A DNA stretch of 64,000 nt from Marinobacter salexigens. Lineage in GTDB: Bacteria > Pseudomonadota > Gammaproteobacteria > Pseudomonadales > Oleiphilaceae. The notes under the pieces were generated by a model, which was given only the letters and a program-made list of their open reading frames with translations, was not told the DNA's origin and searched no databases. Made by a program: the position numbers and the translations under genes. Shown piece by piece: positions 9,308-18,714 of the stretch (position 1 is the first letter of the stretch; each line of letters starts with the position of its first letter). The stretch lies in assembly GCF_018860765.1 (NCBI RefSeq), contig NZ_JAHKPV010000019.1, positions 124,001 through 188,000 on the forward strand. The letters run 5' to 3'.

Positions 9308-9317
9308 CCTCATCAGG
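9308..9317 (-). promoter_or_regulatory. Fumarase ribosome-binding region; predicted sRNA pairing site
   Basis: On the minus strand this reads CCTGATGAGG and ends 5 bases before the fumarase ATG, so it contains the Shine-Dalgarno GAGG. The plus-strand text CTCATCAGG (9309-9317) is identical to 57702-57710 of the Fur-box sRNA candidate, so the two RNAs could pair over 9 Watson-Crick bases plus one G-U. This is inference from complementarity only. Confidence 0.45.
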
Positions 9318-9479
9318 TTGGTCTCGTTATAGTAAATACGTCAAAAAAACAGGTGGCACAGTTTACCAGAAATTCGTGCGCACTAGGCACTGGACAGAAG
9401 GCGAAGGTTTTCTTAACAATCGCCGGAAAAAAGGTATCATCCTAACCAAATGACAAAAAACACTTATTTAGGAGAGACC

Positions 9480-10253
9480 GTGACAGATTTCATCCAAACC
9501 GAGCTCAGCAACCAGATTCTTACCGTTCGCATTAAACGCCCAGAACGCAAAAATGCCCTTACTCACGCCATGTATACCGCGCTTGGCGATGCGCTTGAGC
9601 AGGCCGAAGCAGATGCTGGTATTCGTTGCGTATTATTTACCGGCAACGAAGACTGTTTTACTGCTGGAAACGACTTGGGCGACTTTGCCAGCGGTTTGCA
9701 AGGCGCCTTCACAGAAACGCCCGTGGGCCGCTTCCTGTTTCTTCTGGCCAAGGCTACGAAGCCGGTAGTGGTTTCGGTAAATGGGCCAGCGGTGGGAATT
9801 GGCACTACTATGCTGCTGCACTGCGATATGGTGTTTGCAGGTACCAATGCCCGCTTCCAGATGCCCTTTGCCAGTCTGGGGCTGTGCCCGGAAGGCGGCT
9901 CCAGCCTACTGTTGCCCACTTGGTTAGGCCGGGTGCGTGCCGCAGAGCTGTTGATGCTGGGCGGTGCTTTCAGTGCAGAGGATGCGCATCGTATGGGCTT
10001 AATAAATCGAATATGTGAACCAGCCGAGACAGACAAAGTCGCTCAGGAAGCCTGCCAGAAACTCGCCAGCCAGCCACCAGCCGCTATACGCGCAACCAAA
10101 AAGTTATTAGGCAGCCCAACTCAAGAAGCACTTACCACCACTATGATGGCCGAGGGCGAGCTATTTGCAGAGCGCCTGAAATCGCCGGAAGCGGCCGAAG
10201 CCTTCAGCGCCTTTATGCAAAAGCGCAAACCCGATTTCTCACGTTTCAAATAA
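9480..10253 (+). CDS. Enoyl-CoA hydratase/isomerase (crotonase family)
   Basis: A 257-residue crotonase is obtained if translation starts at GTG 9480, which has AGGAG (9470-9474) five bases upstream; an in-frame ATG at 9450 lacks a ribosome site. The core shows GNDLGDFAS (oxyanion-hole strand), the second oxyanion segment VNGPAVGIGTT and the catalytic-region LCPEGGSS. The single glutamate in PEGGSS resembles delta3,delta2-enoyl-CoA isomerases as much as hydratases, so its exact role in acyl-CoA metabolism is open. It is divergent from fumarase and followed by a strong terminator, so it is a single-gene unit. Confidence 0.88.
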   Translation: MTDFIQTELSNQILTVRIKRPERKNALTHAMYTALGDALEQAEADAGIRCVLFTGNEDCFTAGNDLGDFASGLQGAFTETPVGRFLFLLAKATKPVVVSVNGPAVGIGTTMLLHCDMVFAGTNARFQMPFASLGLCPEGGSSLLLPTWLGRVRAAELLMLGGAFSAEDAHRMGLINRICEPAETDKVAQEACQKLASQPPAAIRATKKLLGSPTQEALTTTMMAEGELFAERLKSPEAAEAFSAFMQKRKPDFSRFK

Positions 10254-10259
10254 CCTACT

Positions 10260-10292
10260 CGCCCGCCGGAACACATAGTCTGGCGGGCGTTT
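10260..10292 (+). terminator. Intrinsic terminator after the crotonase gene
   Basis: Perfect arms CGCCCGCC (10260-10267) and GGCGGGCG (10282-10289) are followed by TTT, six bases after the stop codon. Confidence 0.8.
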
Positions 10293-10605
10293 GATACATT
10301 TTGTAAAAACCCCGGCATATCGTTGGCTTGGGCTCGACAAACGCCTCTCAGCCAACTATTTTTCATTAAAGCCAAGCTCCCCTTTCGTGCGAGGAGGGCC
10401 CAAATAGCAAGAATCACACTTTTGGCTGATCAACACTGGCTTTAGTGTCGCTATAGTCATAAATACAGAAATTGGCTTGAAGCGCTGGCTACAATTTCAG
10501 ACAACCGTTTAAGCAGAACAGGCCACTGACACCGGGTTTACCGCATCAGACCGGCCCCGTTAGTTGCCGAACATAACGATACAACAACAGGAAAAGGTTC
10601 CACCC
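10293..10605. other. Noncoding leader region before the Pla-1/VolA lipase
   Basis: About 310 bases carry no convincing gene. A reading frame extends upstream of the lipase ATG through a TTG at 10564 but has no ribosome site there. The promoter must lie here; a TACAAT at 10490-10495 could be a -10 box but lacks a good -35 partner. Confidence 0.5.
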
Positions 10606-13467
10606 ATGTTCAAGAAAACTCTAATAAGTCTTGCCGTGGCGTCTTCCCTTGGGCTAACAGGCTGCTTTAGCGGCGCTGACGAGGGGGCGAATGCAAACCC
10701 GGATTATAAAGTTGACGATACAACCATTGATCGCAGCCTTGTAAGGCCAATTTATCACCCTAACCCGTTGGCTGGGGAAAATGCTGCCTTCCCGATTAAC
10801 TCAGACCTGATCCTGCTGCTGGGTGCAACCCAGAGCGCCAATTATGATTTCACTGGTCTGTCAACTGGCTCTACCCCTGCCGACGATGCAGTAAACCGGC
10901 TCTCTGGGTTTTCCACTTCCGGCGCATTTAGCTTGAAGTTTGATGGGTCACTGAACCCTGCTTCTGTGTTGGCCAATGCATCTGTTTTTCTGGTTCCGCT
11001 TAACGTAGGTCCAGCCGTTGCTTCTGCACCACTGGCGCTTCCCAACACAAACCCAAGCAGTATCGTAACTGCCGATCCGTTCGGCCAAGGACTAGAGACA
11101 CCTCTTGTACAGCCAAATTTCCGTGCCGATGTAGTCAGTCTGGATGGCGGCAGCGACAACGCAATCCGCGTAGTGCCTCTTGAGCCGCTTGAGGAAGGCC
11201 AGAAGTATCTGGTCATTGTTTCTGACGCTGTTCAAGACACCAACGGCAAGTCAATTACCCGCTCTGTTCAAGACGTTGCGCTGGCCGATGGCGTTCTTGG
11301 TAACCCAGCACTGGGCAATGTGAAGAGCCTACTTCAAAGTCTAGATGCTTTGGCGAATGGATTCCTCGCAGCCAACAACACAGGGTCCAATTCGGCGCTC
11401 GCTTATTCGTTTACTACAAATTCAGACAAAAACGTTCTGAAAGCCATGATGGCACCGGCCGCCTTCGGCACAGCACTAGGCCAGAAAATCGGCTTTACGG
11501 CACAGTTGAAGGTTATCAGAGACAACTATCCCACTCTGAACTTTTCAGAACTTACGGAGAAGCTTGGAGAAATAGCTGTCAAGGCTGGCCAATTGCAGCA
11601 AGGCGAGCTTGACCCAAGCACGCTTACAGCCGCTGAATTGGCGTCAATTACTCGGTTGAGCCAAATTACGCCGCGTATTACTCCGGAGAACATTGGTGCT
11701 GCAATAGCAAACGAAGTTGGAAAATCCTTGCATATTCCTGTTCCACGCCCGTCGTTCTTCTATCCAGCAAAATCTGCGGCCACATTGGCGACCATTGCCA
11801 ATTTGGATGCAACCAGCCCCATCAAAGGCGCCGCACAGCAAGTACAAGTATCTCAGGGCGCAATTACTCTGCCCTACTTCCAATCCCTCCCCGGTGACGA
11901 CGGCACAGGCATTGTAACGGGTAGCTGGTCTGGCAGCACAAGCCTAGAAGCAGGTTTGAACGAGAGCCTACAACCGGGCGAGCAAACCTTCTCGTTCCTG
12001 CGGGACATCGACGGAAAACTGAACGTGAACGGCTACTTCCCGTTCCCACAACAAAAAGCAAATACCACCGTTCCTGTGGTTGTTTTCCATCCGGTACTGG
12101 ATGGAACAGCTGCGCAGCCTGCGGCCTGCGTCAATGCAGAGTCTGGCAAGCCTAATGGCGTGACCATCTTCCAGCATGGCATTACCGTAGACCGCAGTGT
12201 CTCAATGCTTCCCGCGATTTTGCTTGCTCAGGGCGCTTGCCAAACCGTTGTTGCCATTGACCAGCCATTGCACGGTTTGGCGGGTGCAACAAATGGCCGC
12301 GTACCGGGTCTTGATACGCTCGACGAGGCAACTCTGACGGCAACGATTGGTCAGGTTCTTCAGGCGCCCGGCGTTGCCGGTTCACCGCTCGAACCTCAAC
12401 TAAACGCCTTGATCAATGCGGACTACATTGGTGAGCGCCACTTCGGCTATACCAGTAACGCTCAGTTGCAGCCCGTTGAAGCTGGTGCAGCTGACATCTC
12501 CTCAGGCAGCCTGTTTATCAACCCAGGCAACATGATGAATAGCCGTGATAACCTGCGCCAAGGTGTTGTGGATCTGTTGAACGTAGCAGCGTCTATTCAA
12601 ACCTTTGACATAGATGGCAACTACGCCACACAAGGTGACCTTGCTGGCGTTCCAGTGAATTTCGTAGGCCATTCTTTGGGCGGCATTTCTGGCACCGCAT
12701 TTGCGACACTTGCAAACGACGGAACGTTGAATCAAACACTAAATGGCATTTACCAGTCGGCGGGTGCGCCATTAAATAACTTCGCTTTCCCATCCTTGAA
12801 CTCGGTTGTGCTCCATGACACCAGCGGACAGGTAACGCGGTTGATCGAGAACTCGCCAGCCTTCTCCGGCAGCCTGCTTGGTGGCTTGGCAGCGGCGAAC
12901 GTCACTCAGGGAAGCTCGAACTTTGAAAGCTTCTTCTATGTGTTCCAGTCCATAGTGGATGCATCGGACCCTGTCAACTTCGCTAAAGATCTAGGTGCTT
13001 CTACAACCAACATCCTGATGTCGGAAGTTGTTGGCGATACCACTGTACCCAACGAAGCAAACGTGAATACGCTTGGTAGTGCTTTCTCAGCCCCGCTGGC
13101 AGGAACCGAGCCGCTCATGGCCCTGATTGATCTGGGCGCTGGCGGTAGTTCTTTGGTTGATGGATCTGAAGGCCTTGGCATCATCGATACAACTACGCCA
13201 ACCGGTAGTGCAATGCCAGTTGCGAGTTTCTTCGATGGAACAAACCCATGCGCTAGCGCAAACCATGGCACCTTTGTTGGGCCGGTTGTTGCTAACGAAA
13301 ACTGCCCTGGCGGAGCGGCGGATACAAGCGTTGCATTTAGTGCAATGATCACTCAAACGGCTCAAGCCCTTAGCGGACAACCCATCCCGGGGCAATCTGC
13401 CCCTGCCGTTGGCGCTTCGCTTGGCAGCAGCCAGACAATCGACAAGGCTCTGGACCAAAACCAGTAA
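10606..13467 (+). CDS. Pla-1/VolA-family extracellular lipase lipoprotein
   Basis: A 953-residue surface or outer-membrane lipoprotein. The ATG at 10606 is chosen because AGGAAAAGG (10589-10597) lies 8 bases upstream and the protein then begins with a clean lipoprotein signal ending LGLTGC (Cys20). An N-terminal region typical of Pla-1/cef lipases is followed by an alpha/beta-hydrolase part whose nucleophile elbow is GHSLGG (coding near 12670). Family members such as Vibrio VolA hydrolyse lysophospholipids outside the cell so the fatty acids can be used. The gene stands alone and converges with a second lipoprotein gene. The precise substrate is unknown. Confidence 0.85.
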   Translation: MFKKTLISLAVASSLGLTGCFSGADEGANANPDYKVDDTTIDRSLVRPIYHPNPLAGENAAFPINSDLILLLGATQSANYDFTGLSTGSTPADDAVNRLSGFSTSGAFSLKFDGSLNPASVLANASVFLVPLNVGPAVASAPLALPNTNPSSIVTADPFGQGLETPLVQPNFRADVVSLDGGSDNAIRVVPLEPLEEGQKYLVIVSDAVQDTNGKSITRSVQDVALADGVLGNPALGNVKSLLQSLDALANGFLAANNTGSNSALAYSFTTNSDKNVLKAMMAPAAFGTALGQKIGFTAQLKVIRDNYPTLNFSELTEKLGEIAVKAGQLQQGELDPSTLTAAELASITRLSQITPRITPENIGAAIANEVGKSLHIPVPRPSFFYPAKSAATLATIANLDATSPIKGAAQQVQVSQGAITLPYFQSLPGDDGTGIVTGSWSGSTSLEAGLNESLQPGEQTFSFLRDIDGKLNVNGYFPFPQQKANTTVPVVVFHPVLDGTAAQPAACVNAESGKPNGVTIFQHGITVDRSVSMLPAILLAQGACQTVVAIDQPLHGLAGATNGRVPGLDTLDEATLTATIGQVLQAPGVAGSPLEPQLNALINADYIGERHFGYTSNAQLQPVEAGAADISSGSLFINPGNMMNSRDNLRQGVVDLLNVAASIQTFDIDGNYATQGDLAGVPVNFVGHSLGGISGTAFATLANDGTLNQTLNGIYQSAGAPLNNFAFPSLNSVVLHDTSGQVTRLIENSPAFSGSLLGGLAAANVTQGSSNFESFFYVFQSIVDASDPVNFAKDLGASTTNILMSEVVGDTTVPNEANVNTLGSAFSAPLAGTEPLMALIDLGAGGSSLVDGSEGLGIIDTTTPTGSAMPVASFFDGTNPCASANHGTFVGPVVANENCPGGAADTSVAFSAMITQTAQALSGQPIPGQSAPAVGASLGSSQTIDKALDQNQ

Positions 13468-13517
13468 GCCACTATAAGCACCAAAGCCCCGAGCCTGGCC
13501 GGGGCGCAAAAATAAAA

Positions 13518-13552
13518 AACCGGCGGATGACTGATCATCCGCCGGTTTTTTT
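13518..13552. terminator. Bidirectional terminator between lipase and acylase genes
   Basis: A perfect 13-bp stem (13518-13530 with 13535-13547), loop CTGA, ends in a 7-T run on the plus strand. The A-rich stretch just left of it (AAAAATAAAAAA) gives a T-run for the minus strand, so it can stop both convergent genes. A second hairpin, GCCCCG/CGGGGC (13486-13505), lies just upstream. Confidence 0.9.
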
Positions 13553-13608
13553 GTATCGACCCCTTCCATAGGGTCGGACTCTATCACATTCTCTTCACTA
13601 TAAATTGC

Positions 13609-16278
13609 CTACTGACTACTTATAGTCGACTCACCATTAGTAACTAGGCTCGCCGCAATTTCATCCTCCGTGAACGGCAACTTGCGATACATTTTATCGG
13701 AATACATCTGACTCTGATCCTTGAAGTAAGGCGACATAGAGTCTGATGACTGAGAATAGCTTACAAGTCCGTAGGCCTCTGGCCCGTTCTCGGTGAACTC
13801 AAGCCCAAAGTGCCAGCTTGTCCCTCTGGACATCAGCCAGCCATCAACCCCATCGCTGCCATCAGAAAGCCCTGCGGTGTTAGGGATAGTGCTGGGCGCA
13901 ATTCGAGGCAGCCTCGTGTCCTCAGCAACCGGACTACCGACAACGCCTATAGCATTGAAAGCGCCATCAATATTACCGTCGCCCCCATGCCAGGGAATCC
14001 CGACCATTTGAAAGGTTGGTGTGTCGCCAGAATCAGGTGTTACACCGCCGGATGCGCGATAGTATTGGAGATCACCCAGTTCATCAGCAGGCTGAATGCC
14101 TTGGGATTCCAGCGCGGCAACCCCTGCGGAGAGAGCCTGTAGCATTGTGTCCTCTGGTGTTCCAGCATTCTCAGTGTTGGGTAGCGCAGGCGTTCCTACT
14201 GGGTCTGCCGGGCTGAACGGCTTGGTCAGGTCAGAGTCTATCTCACTCAGATAGTTCGCCATGAACACCCGGAAGATATGCGCACCTTTGCTATCAAGGT
14301 TATAAAGGCCATCCCAACTATCGAGCGTCTGGCACCAGGTAGTTAAATCACGACCATCGACCGGGGTGTTGCCGACATTATTACAGCGATTGCGTAACTC
14401 AGGGAGAAGCTGCTCTGCGTACCATGCTCGGTTATTCCAGATAACACCTATAAGCTCCTCAGCACTGAACTTACCATCTTGGCCAGCAATGAGCGGTGCT
14501 GAAGGGAAACCGGAATCCATTGGATTCTGTAGCATTTTTATCCCAAGGCGAGTCCGGGCGTTGATGGGTGCATTCTCGTCGCCATAAAGCGGTGAGTACC
14601 CGGTCAAGAATTCGCTTGGGTTGGTTGCCCAGTGGCTACTGTTAGAGTTCTGAACCCAATCAGTGCGCAACAGCTTTGGCTTCTGTTCATAAGTTGTGAG
14701 GGCACCACACTCGGTTTCTACCCAATCTTCAATAGACTTGCTGCCATCAAGCAGAGTAACACCTTGGTCAAACAGCCCTGCATAGGACGGCTGCAACCGC
14801 CTTAAATTAACGAGTGCTGCTGCCTTATCCGAGAGATTCGGCACGGAACTGCTATCTATGTAGAACGCATTTCCCTGATCGTCGGCATAGGTGGTGTTCG
14901 TCCAAAGCGTTGAGCCGCAGTTTTTAAAAACGTCCTGAAACTCAGTAAGGTTTTTTGCAAGGCTCATCTGAAGCCAAGTATCCAGCAGGCCACCGGTATT
15001 GGCATTGGCATCGCGATAGGTCATCGCGATTCTCTTACCGGAGTTCAGAGCACCATTCCCTCCCCATGCGGGCAACTGCGGGTTGATTGCATTGGCTGCG
15101 ATCATGGGGCCATATTCGGAAAAGTAGAAGTCCCGCTCCAGCACCAACGGGTCTGCCATACCCGGCATAGCCACTTCGATTTGGTAGGTTTCAACGGTAA
15201 TCGGCTTTTCCTGACCATCTTTAATATAGGTTAGATCATCACCGTCTTTCAGAACCAGTTCATACCAAGTGAAACGACGACTTGTTGTCACGGTATGTGA
15301 CCAAGCTAGGTTTTCATTGAAGTTAATCAGTGGAATGGCAGTCCCAAGCAGCCCTGCACCGTGAACGTTAATATAACCCGGCACAGTCATTTGCGTTTCA
15401 TACAAGCGGCGGTGGCCAGTATAGGGGAAGTGAGGGTTCGCCAGCAGCGCTCCACGCCCCTGTTCGGTCATAGTTTTACCGATACCCCAAGCGTTACTTG
15501 CCAAACCTGTATCGCTAAAGTCCTGAACGGATTGTGCGGAGGCTGAGGCGGTCTTAACAACATCTTGTTGTAACTTTTCAACGGCGTCGCTGGCGCCAAC
15601 AGCGGTCACCGGGTTGGGCGCAGGGCTTACGTTCGGGGGCACCGCTAGAAAGGCTACACCGGTGGCAAAGGAGTTCCCGCTCGCGTATTGCCCCACAATC
15701 CGATAATGGGCGAGTAGATCAACCGGCGTAATAGTTTTCACCCATTGCTGGCTCCGGCACTCAGCCGGTAGGGTCGCTGGATCTGTTTCAGTAATATAAC
15801 GGTTATACCCCTCAACAAACCCCTCGATTAGCGCCCGGCTTTCGTCACTAAGCGTGGGCAACTCTGATTGCGCACCACTGTAAATTTTCTGCGCTTTGTA
15901 GCTGAAGTCGGTAACAACATTCAAGCCTACCCCGAATCCAGCGTCTGGCCCTGGCCCAAAGTACTTGGAACGCTCGCTACGCGCCTTGACAACCGCCTCA
16001 GCCAGCAAACAAACATTATCCTGCGCTTGCGCATAACCATGCCCGAATGCCGCTGACTTCAAGTTATCAGCTTTAATATGGGGAACACCCCCTTCGGTTC
16101 TCCTTATGGTTGCTTCCAGCTTTCCATCGGCGGGAAACAAGTTGGTGTTGAGTTCAGGCTCGGTTGATCCCGATGATGAGCTACTGCCATCAAAACAGCC
16201 TGCCAGCATAGTGCTACCTAATAGCACTAGCGCTGCGCCGCGCGCTGATCGCGTGGCCCGATTACTCCAGGTTTGCAT
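13609..16278 (-). CDS. Penicillin acylase-family Ntn hydrolase, lipoprotein
   Basis: An 889-residue protein starting at ATG 16278 (AAGGA upstream, then a lipoprotein signal STMLAGC); an in-frame start at 16329 would put 17 residues ahead of the signal. The N-terminal part (EATIRRTEGGVPHIKA) and the later GLASNAWGIGKTM are hallmarks of penicillin/acyl-homoserine-lactone acylases. The Ser of ASNAWGIG should become the N-terminal nucleophile of the beta chain after autoproteolysis, here at an Ala-Ser rather than the common Gly-Ser bond. Family members cleave amide-linked acyl groups (penicillin G, AHLs, acyl-peptide siderophores) in the periplasm. The substrate cannot be read from sequence. Single-gene unit. 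Confidence 0.85.
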   Translation of the reverse strand: MQTWSNRATRSARGAALVLLGSTMLAGCFDGSSSSSGSTEPELNTNLFPADGKLEATIRRTEGGVPHIKADNLKSAAFGHGYAQAQDNVCLLAEAVVKARSERSKYFGPGPDAGFGVGLNVVTDFSYKAQKIYSGAQSELPTLSDESRALIEGFVEGYNRYITETDPATLPAECRSQQWVKTITPVDLLAHYRIVGQYASGNSFATGVAFLAVPPNVSPAPNPVTAVGASDAVEKLQQDVVKTASASAQSVQDFSDTGLASNAWGIGKTMTEQGRGALLANPHFPYTGHRRLYETQMTVPGYINVHGAGLLGTAIPLINFNENLAWSHTVTTSRRFTWYELVLKDGDDLTYIKDGQEKPITVETYQIEVAMPGMADPLVLERDFYFSEYGPMIAANAINPQLPAWGGNGALNSGKRIAMTYRDANANTGGLLDTWLQMSLAKNLTEFQDVFKNCGSTLWTNTTYADDQGNAFYIDSSSVPNLSDKAAALVNLRRLQPSYAGLFDQGVTLLDGSKSIEDWVETECGALTTYEQKPKLLRTDWVQNSNSSHWATNPSEFLTGYSPLYGDENAPINARTRLGIKMLQNPMDSGFPSAPLIAGQDGKFSAEELIGVIWNNRAWYAEQLLPELRNRCNNVGNTPVDGRDLTTWCQTLDSWDGLYNLDSKGAHIFRVFMANYLSEIDSDLTKPFSPADPVGTPALPNTENAGTPEDTMLQALSAGVAALESQGIQPADELGDLQYYRASGGVTPDSGDTPTFQMVGIPWHGGDGNIDGAFNAIGVVGSPVAEDTRLPRIAPSTIPNTAGLSDGSDGVDGWLMSRGTSWHFGLEFTENGPEAYGLVSYSQSSDSMSPYFKDQSQMYSDKMYRKLPFTEDEIAASLVTNGESTISSQ

Positions 16279-16346
16279 AGTGTCATCCTTATAATTGTTA
16301 ACTGCAGGATTCGCCGTCGTCGGCGACACTATTAAACCTAGCAGAA

Positions 16347-16385
16347 GGCCGGGAAAACTGAACCTATATTCAGATTAAATCCCGG
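16347..16385. other. Two-part hairpin between acylase and AMACR genes
   Basis: Outer arms GCCGGGA and TCCCGGC enclose inner arms CTGAA and TTCAG. It lies 13 bases beyond the stop of the CaiB/AMACR gene but has no T-run on that strand, so it may stabilise the 3' end rather than terminate. Confidence 0.45.
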
Positions 16386-16397
16386 CTTCGCTTTTAA

Positions 16398-17501
16398 TTA
16401 CTCGCCCATAGGTCGCCCGATTCGTGTGGTCGACGCGGGCGTTTTCTCAAACTTAATCGGAAACCCTATTTGCTTCTGCATTGTGCCGTCACCTCGATCA
16501 ACCCCAATCACCATATCCCGCGCTTTTAGTTGTGGGTGTTCAGCCGCCTCCGAAATACTCAAAACCGGCTCCACACATGCGTCGACATCGGCGAAAACTG
16601 TCTGCCATTGCTCCAGCGTTTTCTGCTGTATCTTTTCACGGAGCGCAGCTTTAAACGAGGTTTGGTGCTCGGGGTTTTGGCTCATGGCAAAGCTCTTCAT
16701 ATCAGTCAGCTCAAGAATGTCGCACAGTCGCGCGGAAAACTGTGGCTCCAGACTTCCCACCGAGAGCCAACGATTATCCTGAGTTTTGTAGAAATCATAG
16801 AAAGAACCACCATTGAGCATGGAACTTTCGGGCTTCTGTTCCTGACCACCAGCCAAATTAGCGGCACCGGCCATGCCGTTAAGTGCAAAGGCCGCGTCTG
16901 TCATGCTGATGTCTACAAACTGCCCCTCTCCGGTCTGTTGACGATGAATCACGGCTGCCAAAATGCCCATTACCGCATGGTGGGAGCCCCCTGCAACGTC
17001 GGCAATCTGGATGCCCATAGGTGGAGGCCCACTTTGTTCACGACCGCAGTGGCTGCTCACTCCAGCAAGGGAGAGGTAATTTATGTCATGCCCGGCGCGA
17101 TCTTTGTAGGGTCCGGTCTGGCCATAACCTGTGATGGCGCAGTAAATGAGCTTAGGGTTAACCGTCTTCAAGGTTTCGTAACCAATACCCAAGCGATCCA
17201 TAACGCCAGGACGGAACTGCTCAATCACAATGTCATAGTCTTCAACCAACTCCAGAATCTTTTCTTTGCTGCCTTCTTTTTTCAGGTTAAGCGCAAGGGA
17301 TTGCTTGCCACGATTCAGAAAACCATGGGCAGTACTTACTCCTGCATCGTGGGGCGGCATCATGCGGGTTAGGTCGACTCGGTCTGGCGCCTCAACTCTC
17401 AGTACCTCTGCGCCCATGTCTGCTAAAAGCATGGTAGCGTATGGCCCCGGCAGCAACGTGCTGAAGTCCAGAATCTTCATTGAGGTCAATGGACCTGCCA
17501 T
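16398..17501 (-). CDS. Alpha-methylacyl-CoA racemase (CaiB/BaiF family)
   Basis: A 367-residue member of the class III CoA-transferase fold. RAGHDINYLSLAGV (catalytic His138) and IADVAGG (Asp168) match the acid/base pair of alpha-methylacyl-CoA racemases, which interconvert (R)- and (S)-2-methylacyl-CoA so branched chains can enter beta-oxidation. CoA-transferase members carry Asp rather than the His/Asp pair in this context, so racemase is favoured. AAGGAGAACACT precedes the ATG. It is divergent from an AraC-type regulator across 177 bp, which may control it. Pristane- or phytol-type substrates are possible but not shown. Confidence 0.85.
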   Translation of the reverse strand: MAGPLTSMKILDFSTLLPGPYATMLLADMGAEVLRVEAPDRVDLTRMMPPHDAGVSTAHGFLNRGKQSLALNLKKEGSKEKILELVEDYDIVIEQFRPGVMDRLGIGYETLKTVNPKLIYCAITGYGQTGPYKDRAGHDINYLSLAGVSSHCGREQSGPPPMGIQIADVAGGSHHAVMGILAAVIHRQQTGEGQFVDISMTDAAFALNGMAGAANLAGGQEQKPESSMLNGGSFYDFYKTQDNRWLSVGSLEPQFSARLCDILELTDMKSFAMSQNPEHQTSFKAALREKIQQKTLEQWQTVFADVDACVEPVLSISEAAEHPQLKARDMVIGVDRGDGTMQKQIGFPIKFEKTPASTTRIGRPMGE

Positions 17502-17678
17502 AGTGTTCTCCTTTGTTATGCGATGTATTGTTCTTTATCGCTCCATGCTGCACGGTTTTGCAATAGGGGCCAACTGCCTGTTGCGCCATAACAATTAGCC
17601 AATTGTTACAGCAGGTCCGGTTGCATTGTGGCTAGGGGGTTTTATGATAGGTCTCGTTTTTACCGAATGGCGAGCTAG

Positions 17679-18686
17679 ATGTCTGATCTGACCGTTTCAC
17701 GACACTTTGTGCAGGCTGCCCTATCGGGCGCGGAGCATCTGGGTATGGATACAGATGCGATCCTCCGCGAAGCTGGCATATCTCCTGATCTTCTGCGTAT
17801 TGAGATGGCGCGGGTTAACAGCGACCAGTTCAGTTCGTTACTACAGATAGCCTGGAATCGCATGAATGATGAGTTCCTGGGCATGGGACCGCGGCCAGCG
17901 CGAGCGGGCACCTTTGCAACCATGTGCGCTCTGGTTATCGATTGCCCAACTCTGGAAACGGTTTATCGTCGGGCATATCAGTTTTCCCGACTGTTTGATC
18001 CTATGGTCACTCTGGAACTGGAAACCGATGGGGAAAAGGCCCGCCTAATTGCGCGAATTGAAGGTAAGATCTACGACCCCGATTATTTCCTACGTGAGAG
18101 CATACTAGTGATCTGGCACCGACTGGGTAGCTGGTTGGTAGGACAGCCGATCGAGCTGGAGAAAGCCGAATTCAATTATCCCCAGCCACCTCACAGCGAT
18201 GAATATCGGCACATTTTCCACTGCCCTCTAGCCTTTGATTCAGACTGTACAGCCCTCACTTTCGACAAGCGCTTCCTGTCAGCGCCTGTTATTCGAGATA
18301 AGCCTGAAATGCTACAGTTTCTGAAAACTTCGCCGGCCGATTTGTTATCCCGTCCAGATGAGAGCAACACCTACACCGGGCGGATTCGGGCACTCATTGG
18401 CCGGGATCTCTCAAAACCTCTACCCGATTTCGAGTGGATTGCGAGCGAACTGCATACCAGCCCTCAAACTTTGCGTCGTAGGCTGAAACAGGAAAACACA
18501 TCGTTTCAGGAGATAAAGGATTTACTACGAAGAGATATGGCAATTTACTATTTGGGGCGGCAAGAACTATCTATTAACGACATAGCCGAAAAAGTCGGAT
18601 TCACTGAGCCTTCAACTTTCCACCGAGCCTTCAAGAAGTGGACCGGCGTGACCCCGGGCGCCTATCGTGAGGGCGAACGGGGTTGA
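17679..18686 (+). CDS. AraC-family transcriptional regulator
   Basis: A 335-residue regulator. Residues about 20-200 form the arabinose-binding-type N-terminal domain common in lipid- and hydrocarbon-linked AraC regulators (OruR/ArgR-like group). The C-terminal AraC DNA-binding domain (about 235-330) holds two helix-turn-helix motifs: WIASELHTSPQTLRRRLKQ and the signature INDIAEKVGFTEPSTFHRAFKKWTG. Divergence from the AMACR gene suggests it controls that promoter; this is inference. The inducer may be an acyl compound. No obvious operator repeat was identified in the shared gap. Confidence 0.88.
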   Translation: MSDLTVSRHFVQAALSGAEHLGMDTDAILREAGISPDLLRIEMARVNSDQFSSLLQIAWNRMNDEFLGMGPRPARAGTFATMCALVIDCPTLETVYRRAYQFSRLFDPMVTLELETDGEKARLIARIEGKIYDPDYFLRESILVIWHRLGSWLVGQPIELEKAEFNYPQPPHSDEYRHIFHCPLAFDSDCTALTFDKRFLSAPVIRDKPEMLQFLKTSPADLLSRPDESNTYTGRIRALIGRDLSKPLPDFEWIASELHTSPQTLRRRLKQENTSFQEIKDLLRRDMAIYYLGRQELSINDIAEKVGFTEPSTFHRAFKKWTGVTPGAYREGERG

Positions 18687-18714
18687 AAATCGTCGATAAT
18701 CTCTCTTCTAAACA

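Noticed and set aside
10564..10605. Extended N-terminus of the lipase (MPNITIQQQEK...)
   Set aside because: It would begin at a TTG without ribosome site and place 14 residues before a perfect lipoprotein signal; ATG 10606 has AGGAAAAGG.
16530..17372. 280-codon open frame on the plus strand
   Set aside because: It is antisense to the AMACR gene, whose catalytic motifs and length are intact; the translated text has no recognisable domain and no ribosome site.
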